Assembly: GCA_944324455.1 (NCBI GenBank)
Contig: CALUWJ010000005.1
Span: forward strand, 62,001 to 126,000
Origin: Candidatus Gastranaerophilales bacterium
GTDB lineage: Bacteria; Cyanobacteriota; Vampirovibrionia; Gastranaerophilales; Gastranaerophilaceae
Reading direction: 5' to 3'
DNA: 64,000 nt
Of this stretch, positions 27,001 to 33,821 are shown piece after piece. Both the position numbers and the translations under genes were made by a program. Below the pieces are notes generated by a model. That model was not told the origin of the DNA. It ran no database searches and worked only from the letters and a program-made list of their open reading frames with translations. How positions within the stretch are numbered: the stretch's first letter is position 1; the number at the start of each line of letters is the position of its first letter.

Positions 27001-27953
27001 CAGGCAGAAATGATTATTTAAAAATCAATTCAAAAGCAGTTGCCGTAGCTCAAATTATGAAAGAACAAATTGAAAAACAGTATGCGGATAATCCAAAGGC
27101 AGAGGCAAAATTACTTGCTGCCTTAAGAAACTTAACAAATGGCGTAGAAAAAGAAGGTGATGAACCTGATTTTGATAAAGCTGAAAAATTTGGCTCAATG
27201 GCTTATGAAGATTCTCTGCCTATTATTTTTGAAAAAGCAGGCATGTATGATGTTGATGCAATTTTGGATTTGCGCTATGGAATGATGAAAGATTCTATGG
27301 CGATACAACAATCCTTATGGCAAGTTATGAATGCTATTGTCGGTACGCCCACTTTATTTAACGGTATGGAATTTATCCAAACAGGTAATGAAACATCATC
27401 AAAGAATGTATTTCAGGCAAACAGGGGTGAAATTCTGCACGGTTTAAAAAATGACAAAAGATATGCGCCGTATTATAATAAAATGCAGGCAATTTCATCA
27501 ATGTATAAAGACCCTCAACTAAGCGCAATAAGAGAAGGTTATCCGATATCATTAAAAATTGATAAACAAGATGATTTAGAAATGTGGCCTTTATTAAAAT
27601 ATGATGAATATGGTTCTAAAGTAATTAATGTTATAACTTCAAACCGCCTGCCAAAAGGCACGGAAGCCAGACTTGGTGCTGATAATAATGAAGTACACAA
27701 TATTAATTCAATTGAAATTAAAGATGAAAATAATGTTGCAGGTCTTCCTGACGGCACAAAATTAAGAAGAAAAGTATATGATGAAAAAACTAAAAAATAT
27801 GTGGATGATAATGTTCAATATTTAGTTAAAGATGGTAAAATAGTCTCAGCAAAAGGAAAAATAAAAGTTGATGACACTGTATTAACTTTCTATGTTCCAA
27901 ATCCTAGATTAGAAAAACATAAATATACACCAAGTTATAATGGTGCTCACTAA
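24057..27953 (+). CDS. Very large divergent GH13-like glycosidase
   Basis: The 1298-residue protein starts with an E-set/CBM48-like beta region (about 15-130), followed by a much-expanded barrel. YVADIALTSQS resembles GH13 region I. NWRIDAAKDI holds a candidate nucleophile Asp686, VLEITCLGD a candidate acid/base Glu740, and FVENQDKPR the third Asp947. In that last motif the usual His of NHD is Gln946, a change expected to weaken substrate binding at subsite -1. GTPTLFNGMEFI near 1095 matches the barrel end. Large insertions lie between the motifs, including about 205 residues between Glu740 and Asp947. The AAAGGATG site gives a good start. It lies 50 bp after the first GH13 gene, so they probably act together. 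Substrate unknown. Confidence 0.7.
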   Translation: MDLSINKIQQAKQKQISFEGIKSTYHKSGTPVFDFVVPPYNPLQEDAYLELVFLTKKEKSNGFVKPDDSNIKVIKFDEQGQIQINKDVVDKKDIPAFAYRYKFVKKDGSKTRYELDGFKTIDTKSGSKLNLINLGDNYGISPKAGTMYHAFVDSNAIYDKDQGVKNKNTKISNFSRNHFNKLGGSLKGLDALLKTGELDPYTYIITTPDIGVDPTSSHKYWSNNVYQCVDTDDFKDFNFDLYKSGKRYVADIALTSQSMISPLVAHALKWGSDSPFFHMLKLEKGVSFGVLPKMPEQGKEYEYPTLGIKIVNPKKAGYNRNKPTYIQFYDSRMASKKQLNDSTKLIDSYDSMPDDVFDIVGYPGSVHQFYFEVDPEDKRLDIFKHKNFVPIKDIKNVEKFLSFENFKIMGRQKAAGGTYWDGQVDLVKANLSNPENNKASIDGMLNMRKYLLGVPEYWTELIQSDFILKTAQMNDKEKIAVAKNNKLTDEQIEQIMTSSNSIPSRVLDDNKTVEDYIEEFPLQSIKVSPELAAVFSEPQFKEDFLDTYTYEKLDSMINTIIDEVIPQEYKGNDDYRTYVVKSYANEIIEKLYISAFSPDLINADASIDKEDLKDVTLNSMLNYKPISVDDERMQVVRKLQKSINTSAVHLIRKKIAHELSTISLDDFRQAEAIVNMGKAGLNWRIDAAKDIGDLDNIRNDVTTLNELWNDDGKFSGISGFWSDFVKSVKKYNPAALTVLEITCLGDFYKWNDVNSMRKFDVEATNEFLAKTADSLDRIAKKAKNEEIDKNGFSAAANVLRTGKITQKNRSDILKIAEKYYGKDKNRENYIKVSGVSDENRTKILSLFGGITSNAGFYDDYYASFYENHVAYAKEQQFMEKAGATTGSNYDKYFNNLSMFAGVNPEKYENIDYKAGNVSFLRSQTDHLMKFSQPHAVIYSHTFVENQDKPRLAHHLPLDTKLFQAGNLSNCSDEQKRLATEITGRNDYLKINSKAVAVAQIMKEQIEKQYADNPKAEAKLLAALRNLTNGVEKEGDEPDFDKAEKFGSMAYEDSLPIIFEKAGMYDVDAILDLRYGMMKDSMAIQQSLWQVMNAIVGTPTLFNGMEFIQTGNETSSKNVFQANRGEILHGLKNDKRYAPYYNKMQAISSMYKDPQLSAIREGYPISLKIDKQDDLEMWPLLKYDEYGSKVINVITSNRLPKGTEARLGADNNEVHNINSIEIKDENNVAGLPDGTKLRRKVYDEKTKKYVDDNVQYLVKDGKIVSAKGKIKVDDTVLTFYVPNPRLEKHKYTPSYNGAH

Positions 27954-27961
27954 AAATAAAT

Positions 27962-27990
27962 CCTCCTTAAATAAGGAGGTTTTATTTTAT
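27962..27990. terminator. Rho-independent terminator at the end of the GH13 cluster
   Basis: CCTCCTT (27962-27968), loop AAAT, AAGGAGG (27973-27979), then a T-rich run. An A-rich flank on the other side makes it usable for the convergent gene as well. Confidence 0.85.
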
Positions 27991-29453
27991 ATTATAGTGA
28001 CATTAAAATCTTCCTTTAGGGCTTCAATAACGTGCGGGTTGATTAAAAAAGAAGAACATTGTGCAAGATAAATATCAATTTTTTCATTTAATATTGAAAG
28101 AATAATATCTAGGATAGGAAGATTGCACTGAGAGAAAAATATTGTAATTTTGATATTTTTTTCTTTTAAGCTTTTAATTGATTTAATTAAAATATCTTCT
28201 TCTAATGGGCAATTAAAAGTTATTATTTTTTTCTCTTCATATTCTCCAATATAGTTATCATCAAGCTTTCCCGCTATTAAAATAACTTCTTCATCTTCTA
28301 GATTTTGAATGGTTTTTTCTATTTCTTCATAATCATAGTTGACTTTTAGATATTTTTTTTCTTGATTTTTAACATATCCTTCAATATTTAAACAAGAGTT
28401 AATCAAAGGTTCATAGTTATTATTTTGAATATCAAAAACTTTTTCAAAAGAAATAAGTTTATTTGAAAATATTTCTCCTCGATATAGGTTATCGATTTTT
28501 TGAACAAAGTTTTTAGTGATTAATATTGAACCGAGGAATGTTGAAAACTCATATTCAATATTATCTTTTCCTAAGTGCCCTTTTAAAAATTTATTATTTT
28601 TAAAGTAAGGATAAAAATGAGCTAAAATTAAAGGTCCATTCGTATAGACATTAATCGGGGTCCTGGGGTCATATTCTTCAAGAGTTTTTAAAACAAGCTC
28701 AAGTTCATCGAGGTCATCCCCTGAAACAAGGATAGAGTGCCCTTTTTGCGGGCTAATTTGTATGGAAGCATTTTCTTTATTTCCATATTTTTCCTTATAT
28801 ATTAAATCAAGTTTTTCTTGAATTGCAGTATTAATATAAGAAAATTCTTTTATTCTTCTTATGATTTTTTCATCTCTAATTGAATACCCGTTTGTGAGTG
28901 CAAAAAATCTGATAACTTCATAATCAAATTCATTGTATGATTCATCAAGTTTTTTTATTTTTGTTATTTTAATTGCACATAATTTTGCTTGGAGTGTTAT
29001 GAGTTCAAAAAGACGTTGCTTTTTTCTGTCGCAGTCTTTTTGTTTATTCATAAGAGAATTTTGTGAATAGTTTATTAATTCTGAAATGGTTGTATTGTCA
29101 TTTATTTTTAAATCACAATTAATGATTTCATAAGGAAATTTATGAGAAGAACAATAGTTCATATATTTTTCTTTTGTTTCTTCTTTTATATTTTGCAATT
29201 TTTTAATTAAGCTTAGGTATTTGTTTTGATTGAAACTTGTATTTATTAAAAATGCTGATAGAGCTTCTAATACAACATTCATTATGTTTTCATTCAAAAA
29301 CCCAAATTCTTTCAACTTAACAAGATAATACGATATATCTCTTAGTTGTGCTAAAAGTATTTCATATAGTGAGTTTATGCTTGGATGCACCGAGCATACG
29401 CCAATAGATTGGCAAGAATTTTTTTCCGCAATATTTTTAAAATAATCAAACAT
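27987..29453 (-). CDS. Degenerate hybrid-cluster-protein (prismane)-like protein
   Basis: The 488-residue protein follows the Hcp fold order but has lost much of its metal-binding set. The N-terminal CQSIGVC lies before a helical bundle. The middle SILVSGDDLDELELVLKTLE followed by INVYTNGPLILAHFYPYFKN aligns with the Hcp segment GHDLxxLxxLL...VNVYTHGEMLPAHxYP, and the C-terminal FLINPHVIEALKEDFNV aligns with the Hcp tail. The ligand His of GHDL is Asp and the ligand Glu of THGEM is Pro. The late Cys ligands are not recognisable. True Hcp (about 540-550 residues) reduces hydroxylamine or NO; this copy is probably not a standard reductase. Divergent to the Cys-rich gene at 29608. Confidence 0.65.
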   Translation of the reverse strand: MFDYFKNIAEKNSCQSIGVCSVHPSINSLYEILLAQLRDISYYLVKLKEFGFLNENIMNVVLEALSAFLINTSFNQNKYLSLIKKLQNIKEETKEKYMNYCSSHKFPYEIINCDLKINDNTTISELINYSQNSLMNKQKDCDRKKQRLFELITLQAKLCAIKITKIKKLDESYNEFDYEVIRFFALTNGYSIRDEKIIRRIKEFSYINTAIQEKLDLIYKEKYGNKENASIQISPQKGHSILVSGDDLDELELVLKTLEEYDPRTPINVYTNGPLILAHFYPYFKNNKFLKGHLGKDNIEYEFSTFLGSILITKNFVQKIDNLYRGEIFSNKLISFEKVFDIQNNNYEPLINSCLNIEGYVKNQEKKYLKVNYDYEEIEKTIQNLEDEEVILIAGKLDDNYIGEYEEKKIITFNCPLEEDILIKSIKSLKEKNIKITIFFSQCNLPILDIILSILNEKIDIYLAQCSSFLINPHVIEALKEDFNVTII

Positions 29454-29607
29454 AATTAAAGTTTATTTTATTTTTATAGATTTTTAATTGCCGAAAAGAA
29501 TAATTTTCTTCTAATACTACATTTATAGGATTTATTTGATAAAAACAAAAAAGTGGTGCATAATGTAATTGTATATAAGATTTACTAAGATTTGAGGGAA
29601 AAATATT

Positions 29608-29886
29608 TTGTTTAAAAGTTATGCATATAACTTTGATGATGAACATTTTGTATGCCAGACAAATGGAGTTATTTCCGATTCAATAGTTCAAAATTGGACG
29701 CAGCAAGCACTGGAGTGTTATAAAATTAATTGTAATTGTGATATTTGCCCGATTACAAAAGCGAAGTATTCTTTCAAATGTCAAATGAAGCACATTGTTG
29801 ATATTCTCTTAAAAACCCAAGGGCTGCCTGATGAAAGTGCTATATATCAAAAAGGACAAGATGTCGAAGATGATATAGTGGCATAA
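29608..29886 (+). CDS. Small Cys-rich protein, putative metal or Fe-S binding
   Basis: A 92-residue protein not assigned to a family. Six cysteines include the cluster C37-x4-C42-x-C44-x2-C47 and C58 (CYKINCNCDICPI, then FKCQMKH), a spacing suited to Fe-S or zinc binding. No signal peptide or membrane segment. The start is a TTG at 29608, preceded by GAGGG (29594-29598), with no better ATG in frame. It lies 154 bp from, and divergent to, the Hcp-like gene, so a shared redox role is possible (inference). A weak hairpin follows the stop. Confidence 0.7.
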   Translation: MFKSYAYNFDDEHFVCQTNGVISDSIVQNWTQQALECYKINCNCDICPITKAKYSFKCQMKHIVDILLKTQGLPDESAIYQKGQDVEDDIVA

Positions 29887-29908
29887 AGCAACCCTTGCTG
29901 TTTTATTT
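29887..29908 (+). terminator. Weak hairpin terminator after the Cys-rich gene
   Basis: AGCAA (29887-29891), loop CCC, TTGCT (29895-29899), then GTTTTATTT. The stem is only 5 bp, so the call is tentative. Confidence 0.45.
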
Positions 29909-30322
29909 AATGCTTCTGTTTAAAAAAGATTTAAGCGCATCTTGTTTATTATTGGGTGTTGATAAATCTAAACTTTCATATTCGTCTTCTTCATCAACTA
30001 GTGCGCTTTGATAGAATTTTTTAATAAATAACAGTACAATATATAATAATACTGCAGAAATTGCTACTCCCATCATGGTTTTTAAAAACAATGCCATGAC
30101 TTTTTTGCTTTCTTTATGAGTGTCAGGGATTACATCTTCTTTGACATTTTGAACATTAATCGGTTCAATATCTAAATCATTTACTCTGACATCATTTTGA
30201 ATAACCCCCGTATTATTGGGTGCGGTATTGGGCAGTGTTGTTGTATCTGCAAGTGCAAGCGGGCACATTAGAGCAAAAACAACATATATAAGAACAAATG
30301 TTTTATGAAGTTGTTTTAGCAC
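29903..30322 (-). CDS. Small exported or membrane-anchored protein of unknown function
   Basis: A 139-residue protein with an N-terminal signal peptide (FVLIYVVFALMCPLALA, cleavage likely after ALA at about 25), a Thr/Asn/Pro-rich spacer, one transmembrane helix (about 82-104, MMGVAISAVLLYIVLLFIKK) and a short acidic cytoplasmic tail. The family is not recognised. The start is GTG at 30320-30322, preceded at 8 nt by AAGGAG inside the rne coding region. It overlaps the rne end by 20 bases and is probably co-transcribed with it. Confidence 0.65.
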   Translation of the reverse strand: MLKQLHKTFVLIYVVFALMCPLALADTTTLPNTAPNNTGVIQNDVRVNDLDIEPINVQNVKEDVIPDTHKESKKVMALFLKTMMGVAISAVLLYIVLLFIKKFYQSALVDEEDEYESLDLSTPNNKQDALKSFLNRSIK

Positions 30323-32105
30323 TTTTTGTTCTCCTTGTTCTTCTTTTTGGTTTTTCTTCTTTTATTTCTTTTTGTTCTTCTTCATTTGCTTCTGTATCTT
30401 CTTTTGTTTCAGAGGCTATTTCAGATTTTTTTCTTGTTTTTTTGGCTTTTCTTGATAATTTTTTAGGTTCTTCTTTTGTTTCTTCTTGGTTTTCAAAAGA
30501 AGTTTCTTTTAATTCTTGAACTTTTTGTTGCGCCATATCAATTGCAACTTCTTCAACAACTTCTTTTATTTGTGTGTCTTCATTTTGGAATGTTGTATTT
30601 TCTTTTTGTTTTTCTTCAATTTCAGCTACATTATTTAGCTCAACATCTTTAATTAAATCATCGATTAAATCGTTAACTTGTGCTTTAGTAAGCTCTTGGG
30701 TTGGTGTTTGTTGTTGAGTTTGTTGAGCATTTTGATAGTTTTGTTGATTTCTTTGGTTATTTTTATCGCGTCTTTGGTTTTTATCAAATTTATGATTTCT
30801 TTGATTTTGGTTATTGGGGCTTTCTTGATTGAAATTTGAATTAAACGGCCCTTTTATTTTATTCATTTTTGCTCTTGATTCACCAATATTTGTCGGGGTT
30901 GAGAATTTTAATTCATCAATAACAAAACCTTGCCCTTGGCATTTATCACATTTTTTGGTGAATATTTCAGCTAAACTTTGACCTTGTCTGTGTCTTGTTA
31001 ATTCAACAAGCCCCAAATCAGATAATTGACCGATTTGCGGTTTAGCTTTATCTTTTTCTAAAACAAGTTCAAAATGTTCTAAAAGAGCTAATTTATCCAT
31101 TCTTGAAGCCATATCAATAAAATCGATTACAACCATACCGCCAATATTTCTTAATTTTAATTGACGGGCAATTTCATCGGCTGCTTGTATGTTTGTTTTT
31201 AAAATGGTTTCAGCTTGGTTTGATGAGCTTGTAAATTTGCCTGAGTTAACATCAACAACAGTTAAAGCTTCTGTTTGCTGGATAAATAAATATCCTCCTA
31301 AAGGCAAGTTAACTCTTGTATTTAGAGAGTTTATTATTTCTTTATTGATTCCTGTTGCAACAAGCAAAGGTTCATTGCCTTTATGCATTGTAACTTTTAC
31401 TTGCATATTCCAATGTTGTAATAATTGAGTAGTTCTATGAAGCGCAAAAGCTGTATCCACAATAATTTCATCAACATTAGAATCACATGCTTCTCTTATA
31501 ACTCTATATAATAAATCTTGGTCTCTATATAATAAAGTTGGAGGTTGTGCGCTATCAGCTGCATTTACTATTGAATTCCATTTTTCTAATAGAATTTCTA
31601 AGTCTTCTTGAATTTCAGCATCTGTTTGACCTTCAGCTTCGGTTCTTACAATAACGCCTACGCCGACAGGTTTTAATAAACTAACAATTGATTTTAGTCT
31701 CGCTCTTTCTTTTTGTGAAGTGATTTTTTTTGAAACATTAACGCCTTTTTCATCAGGCAATAACACTAAAAATCTTCCTGGGAGAGATAGGGCTGTTGTA
31801 ACTCTTGGGCCTTTATGTCCTGTTGGTTCTTTTACAACTTGTACAATTAATTTTTGGTTAGGTTTAACTTTTTCTTTTAAGCTTCCTTTTCCCATAATGT
31901 CGTCTGTATGGATAAAGCCCATTTTATCTGCCATCCCTACATCAACAAATGCTGCCTCAATAGATGGTAAAATGTTATCTACTCTTGATAGATAAACATC
32001 CCCCAATAAAACATCACCTTTTGAAACAAAAAATTCGCATACTTTATTATCTTCAGTTAAAGCAGCAATATTGTCTTTTTCTGATATTACAATTTTTTTT
32101 GTCAT
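30303..32105 (-). CDS. rne: Ribonuclease E/G
   Basis: The 600-residue endoribonuclease has an S1 domain (about 35-120, GDVLLGDVYLSRVDNILPSI and VDVGMADKMGFIH), an RNase H-like and DNase I-like catalytic core with the metal Asp residues in LTVVDVNSGKFT and GGMVVIDFIDM, and the zinc-link cysteines CDKCQGQG near 400. A disordered Asn/Gln-rich then Glu/Lys-rich tail (420-600) ends in KRRTRRTKSAKTTS. Cyanobacterial RNase E has a short arginine-rich C-terminal peptide that recruits PNPase, and this basic end could be equivalent (inference). It cleaves mRNA and rRNA precursors. The DUF2344 gene lies just upstream, as in many bacteria. AAAGGAAAA precedes the ATG. Confidence 0.93.
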   Translation of the reverse strand: MTKKIVISEKDNIAALTEDNKVCEFFVSKGDVLLGDVYLSRVDNILPSIEAAFVDVGMADKMGFIHTDDIMGKGSLKEKVKPNQKLIVQVVKEPTGHKGPRVTTALSLPGRFLVLLPDEKGVNVSKKITSQKERARLKSIVSLLKPVGVGVIVRTEAEGQTDAEIQEDLEILLEKWNSIVNAADSAQPPTLLYRDQDLLYRVIREACDSNVDEIIVDTAFALHRTTQLLQHWNMQVKVTMHKGNEPLLVATGINKEIINSLNTRVNLPLGGYLFIQQTEALTVVDVNSGKFTSSSNQAETILKTNIQAADEIARQLKLRNIGGMVVIDFIDMASRMDKLALLEHFELVLEKDKAKPQIGQLSDLGLVELTRHRQGQSLAEIFTKKCDKCQGQGFVIDELKFSTPTNIGESRAKMNKIKGPFNSNFNQESPNNQNQRNHKFDKNQRRDKNNQRNQQNYQNAQQTQQQTPTQELTKAQVNDLIDDLIKDVELNNVAEIEEKQKENTTFQNEDTQIKEVVEEVAIDMAQQKVQELKETSFENQEETKEEPKKLSRKAKKTRKKSEIASETKEDTEANEEEQKEIKEEKPKRRTRRTKSAKTTS

Positions 32106-32123
32106 ATAAATTTTCCTTTAAAC

Positions 32124-32813
32124 TTAAATAACTCTCAAGTTGGTATCGAAAAATTCCACTCTTTTAATTTTGAAAATACTACTGTCATCAAACAAGGTTT
32201 TTAAAAACTCATCCGCCCTTAAGGAGGGGATTTCCTCGTTTTGCCCCGCTTTCAATATAAAGCTTAAAACATTGCCATCCAGAATTTCAAATGTCTTTAG
32301 GGAATTTCGATAATTAATCGTTTTTTCTATACCTTTTTTAGTTTTCTTCGTGATTAACAATTCATCCGAAGACAAACACTTTTCTATAATATATCTTATT
32401 TTGTCTAAATTGTAAACATGATTTTTTTCATCATTTAAAGTTGCTTCATATCTTGCCCATTGTATATAATTTTCAAGGGATTTAGGTTCGTTTGTATTTT
32501 CGGGTATTTCTTTTAGTGAGAGAATTTCAATTCCATTAGGAGAAAATTTTTTAAATTTATCTAAAAAATCATCTTCTAAAGGTTCAAGCGTTTGAAAATT
32601 TACAAGTTCGCAATTTGATTTTATAAAGATGGGCAGTGCGGGAGAATAAGAAACTTTTGGCATTTTATTAAAACCTTGTGATAGTGCCAATTTTAGTTCG
32701 CATCTTCTAAAAATTTTTAAAATTAAATTTTGCCAATCCAAGTGAGAAATAAAACGAAGTTCTTTATCTTTAGTGATTTTAATTCTGTATTTGTATATTT
32801 TTTCTTCTGACAT
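32124..32813 (-). CDS. TIGR03936/DUF2344 family protein (radical-SAM-linked)
   Basis: The 229-residue protein starts with the family pattern YRIKITKDKELRFISHLDWQ, then IFRRCELKLALSQGFNKMPK and SYSPALPIFIKSNCEL. In other bacteria DUF2344 is fused to or next to a radical SAM protein (TIGR03960) and lies upstream of rne/rng, which suggests a role in RNA or ribosome modification. Here rne is present 18 bp downstream, but no radical SAM gene lies upstream in the window. It overlaps the 64-residue gene by one base (TAATG). Molecular function remains unknown for the whole family. Confidence 0.85.
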   Translation of the reverse strand: MSEEKIYKYRIKITKDKELRFISHLDWQNLILKIFRRCELKLALSQGFNKMPKVSYSPALPIFIKSNCELVNFQTLEPLEDDFLDKFKKFSPNGIEILSLKEIPENTNEPKSLENYIQWARYEATLNDEKNHVYNLDKIRYIIEKCLSSDELLITKKTKKGIEKTINYRNSLKTFEILDGNVLSFILKAGQNEEIPSLRADEFLKTLFDDSSIFKIKRVEFFDTNLRVI

Positions 32814-33007
32814 TATTTGCTTTTTAATATTGTAGATTTATTTTGTGCAGAATGAAATAAATTATTTCTTTCTGCCAGATGCTGTTGTAATTCATTAAGA
32901 TAATCTATTTCATCAATAGTTTTATTGAGCTGTTCTTTTAAAACTTCTTTTTTCATGCGATTAAGAAGTTTTTTATATATGAACTCATCTTGAAAAAAAT
33001 TCTGCAT
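32813..33007 (-). CDS. Small coiled-coil protein
   Basis: A 64-residue Lys/Glu/Leu-rich helical protein, not recognised (MKKEVLKEQLNKTIDEIDYL). Support comes from its coupling: its TAA overlaps the ATG of the DUF2344 gene by one base, and an extended -10 element sits exactly 6 nt upstream of its own ATG. It likely heads the DUF2344-rne transcript. Confidence 0.55.
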   Translation of the reverse strand: MQNFFQDEFIYKKLLNRMKKEVLKEQLNKTIDEIDYLNELQQHLAERNNLFHSAQNKSTILKSK

Positions 33008-33013
33008 AGTTAT

Positions 33014-33022
33014 ATTTTAGCA
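33014..33022 (-). promoter_or_regulatory. Extended -10 promoter of the DUF2344-rne operon
   Basis: Minus strand TGC-TAAAAT ends 6 nt before the ATG at 33007. There is no consensus -35 box at 17 bp and no ribosome-binding site. Possible leaderless start. Confidence 0.5.
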
Positions 33023-33063
33023 CTTTAAATTTTTAAAATGCTAAAATTAAAAATATTTTACAT

Positions 33064-33768
33064 TTAGTTAGGCAGTTTTAAATTTTCTTGCAATTCAAGG
33101 ATTATTTTTTCACCTTTTTTGGCTTTGAAATGTAACCCTGGGGAGACAATTCCTGAAACTAAACCGACCCCGCCCCCAACTGAGCCGCCTATAATGAGCC
33201 CTGTGATTGTATGACCTGCTGCAACACCTATTGCAGCACCTAAGCCTGAACCTACCGCACCGATTGATAGCGTGTATGCGGCAATTTTTCCTGCTGTTTC
33301 TTTAGCTCCTTCTTGAAGATATTTTTTATCTGCTAATTGAACGCAAACAGGGATATTTGTACCATCGGGCAGTAAAATATGAGTAAATTCCATAAATACT
33401 TTAGCATTTCTTGAGAACCATTTTGGTTTTTCAATACAGCTTATTCTTGCAATTAAAGAAGAATTGCAAGGAATTAAAAGAGTTCCCTCTTGGGTTTTTA
33501 AATCGTTATCAAAGTTGAATTGTACGTAATCACCTGTTTTATAGTATTTTGAATTGAAATTTTGAGCAAAATTAACTACAATATAATTTTCTTTTTGAAT
33601 TATATTGCCTCCTGAGGTTATTTTAACCAAATCAATTTTTGCATTTTTAACAACAGGCTGCAAATGTTCAACATCATTATCTTGATAGTCAAAAGCAAGA
33701 GCGCTTATAGGTATAAAAGCGTTAAAGCAAAAAATCAAGAGTGTAGTTGATAGAACTTTTTTAAACAT
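33064..33768 (-). CDS. Secreted envelope protein with glycine-zipper region
   Basis: A 234-residue protein with a signal peptide (TTLLIFCFNAFIPISALA, cut at about 25). A beta-rich periplasmic region (about 30-150) contains two Cys (LIPCNSS, ARISCIEK) that could form a disulfide. A glycine-zipper hydrophobic stretch follows (about 160-215, GSGLGAAIGVAAGHTITGLI and GGSVGGGVGLVSGIV), of the kind found in outer-membrane or pore-like proteins. Function unknown. The AAAGGAATTG site supports the start. It stands alone, with 52 bp to the upstream glycosyltransferase gene on the same strand. Confidence 0.7.
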   Translation of the reverse strand: MFKKVLSTTLLIFCFNAFIPISALAFDYQDNDVEHLQPVVKNAKIDLVKITSGGNIIQKENYIVVNFAQNFNSKYYKTGDYVQFNFDNDLKTQEGTLLIPCNSSLIARISCIEKPKWFSRNAKVFMEFTHILLPDGTNIPVCVQLADKKYLQEGAKETAGKIAAYTLSIGAVGSGLGAAIGVAAGHTITGLIIGGSVGGGVGLVSGIVSPGLHFKAKKGEKIILELQENLKLPN

Positions 33769-33821
33769 AACAATTCCTTTTAAAATTTATATATTTATAA
33801 TAACGCATGTTTGAATATTTT

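Noticed and set aside
30298-30519. Plus-strand frame rich in Phe/Leu/Ser opposite the rne tail
   Set aside because: It is the antisense shadow of the Glu/Lys-rich disordered tail of RNase E.
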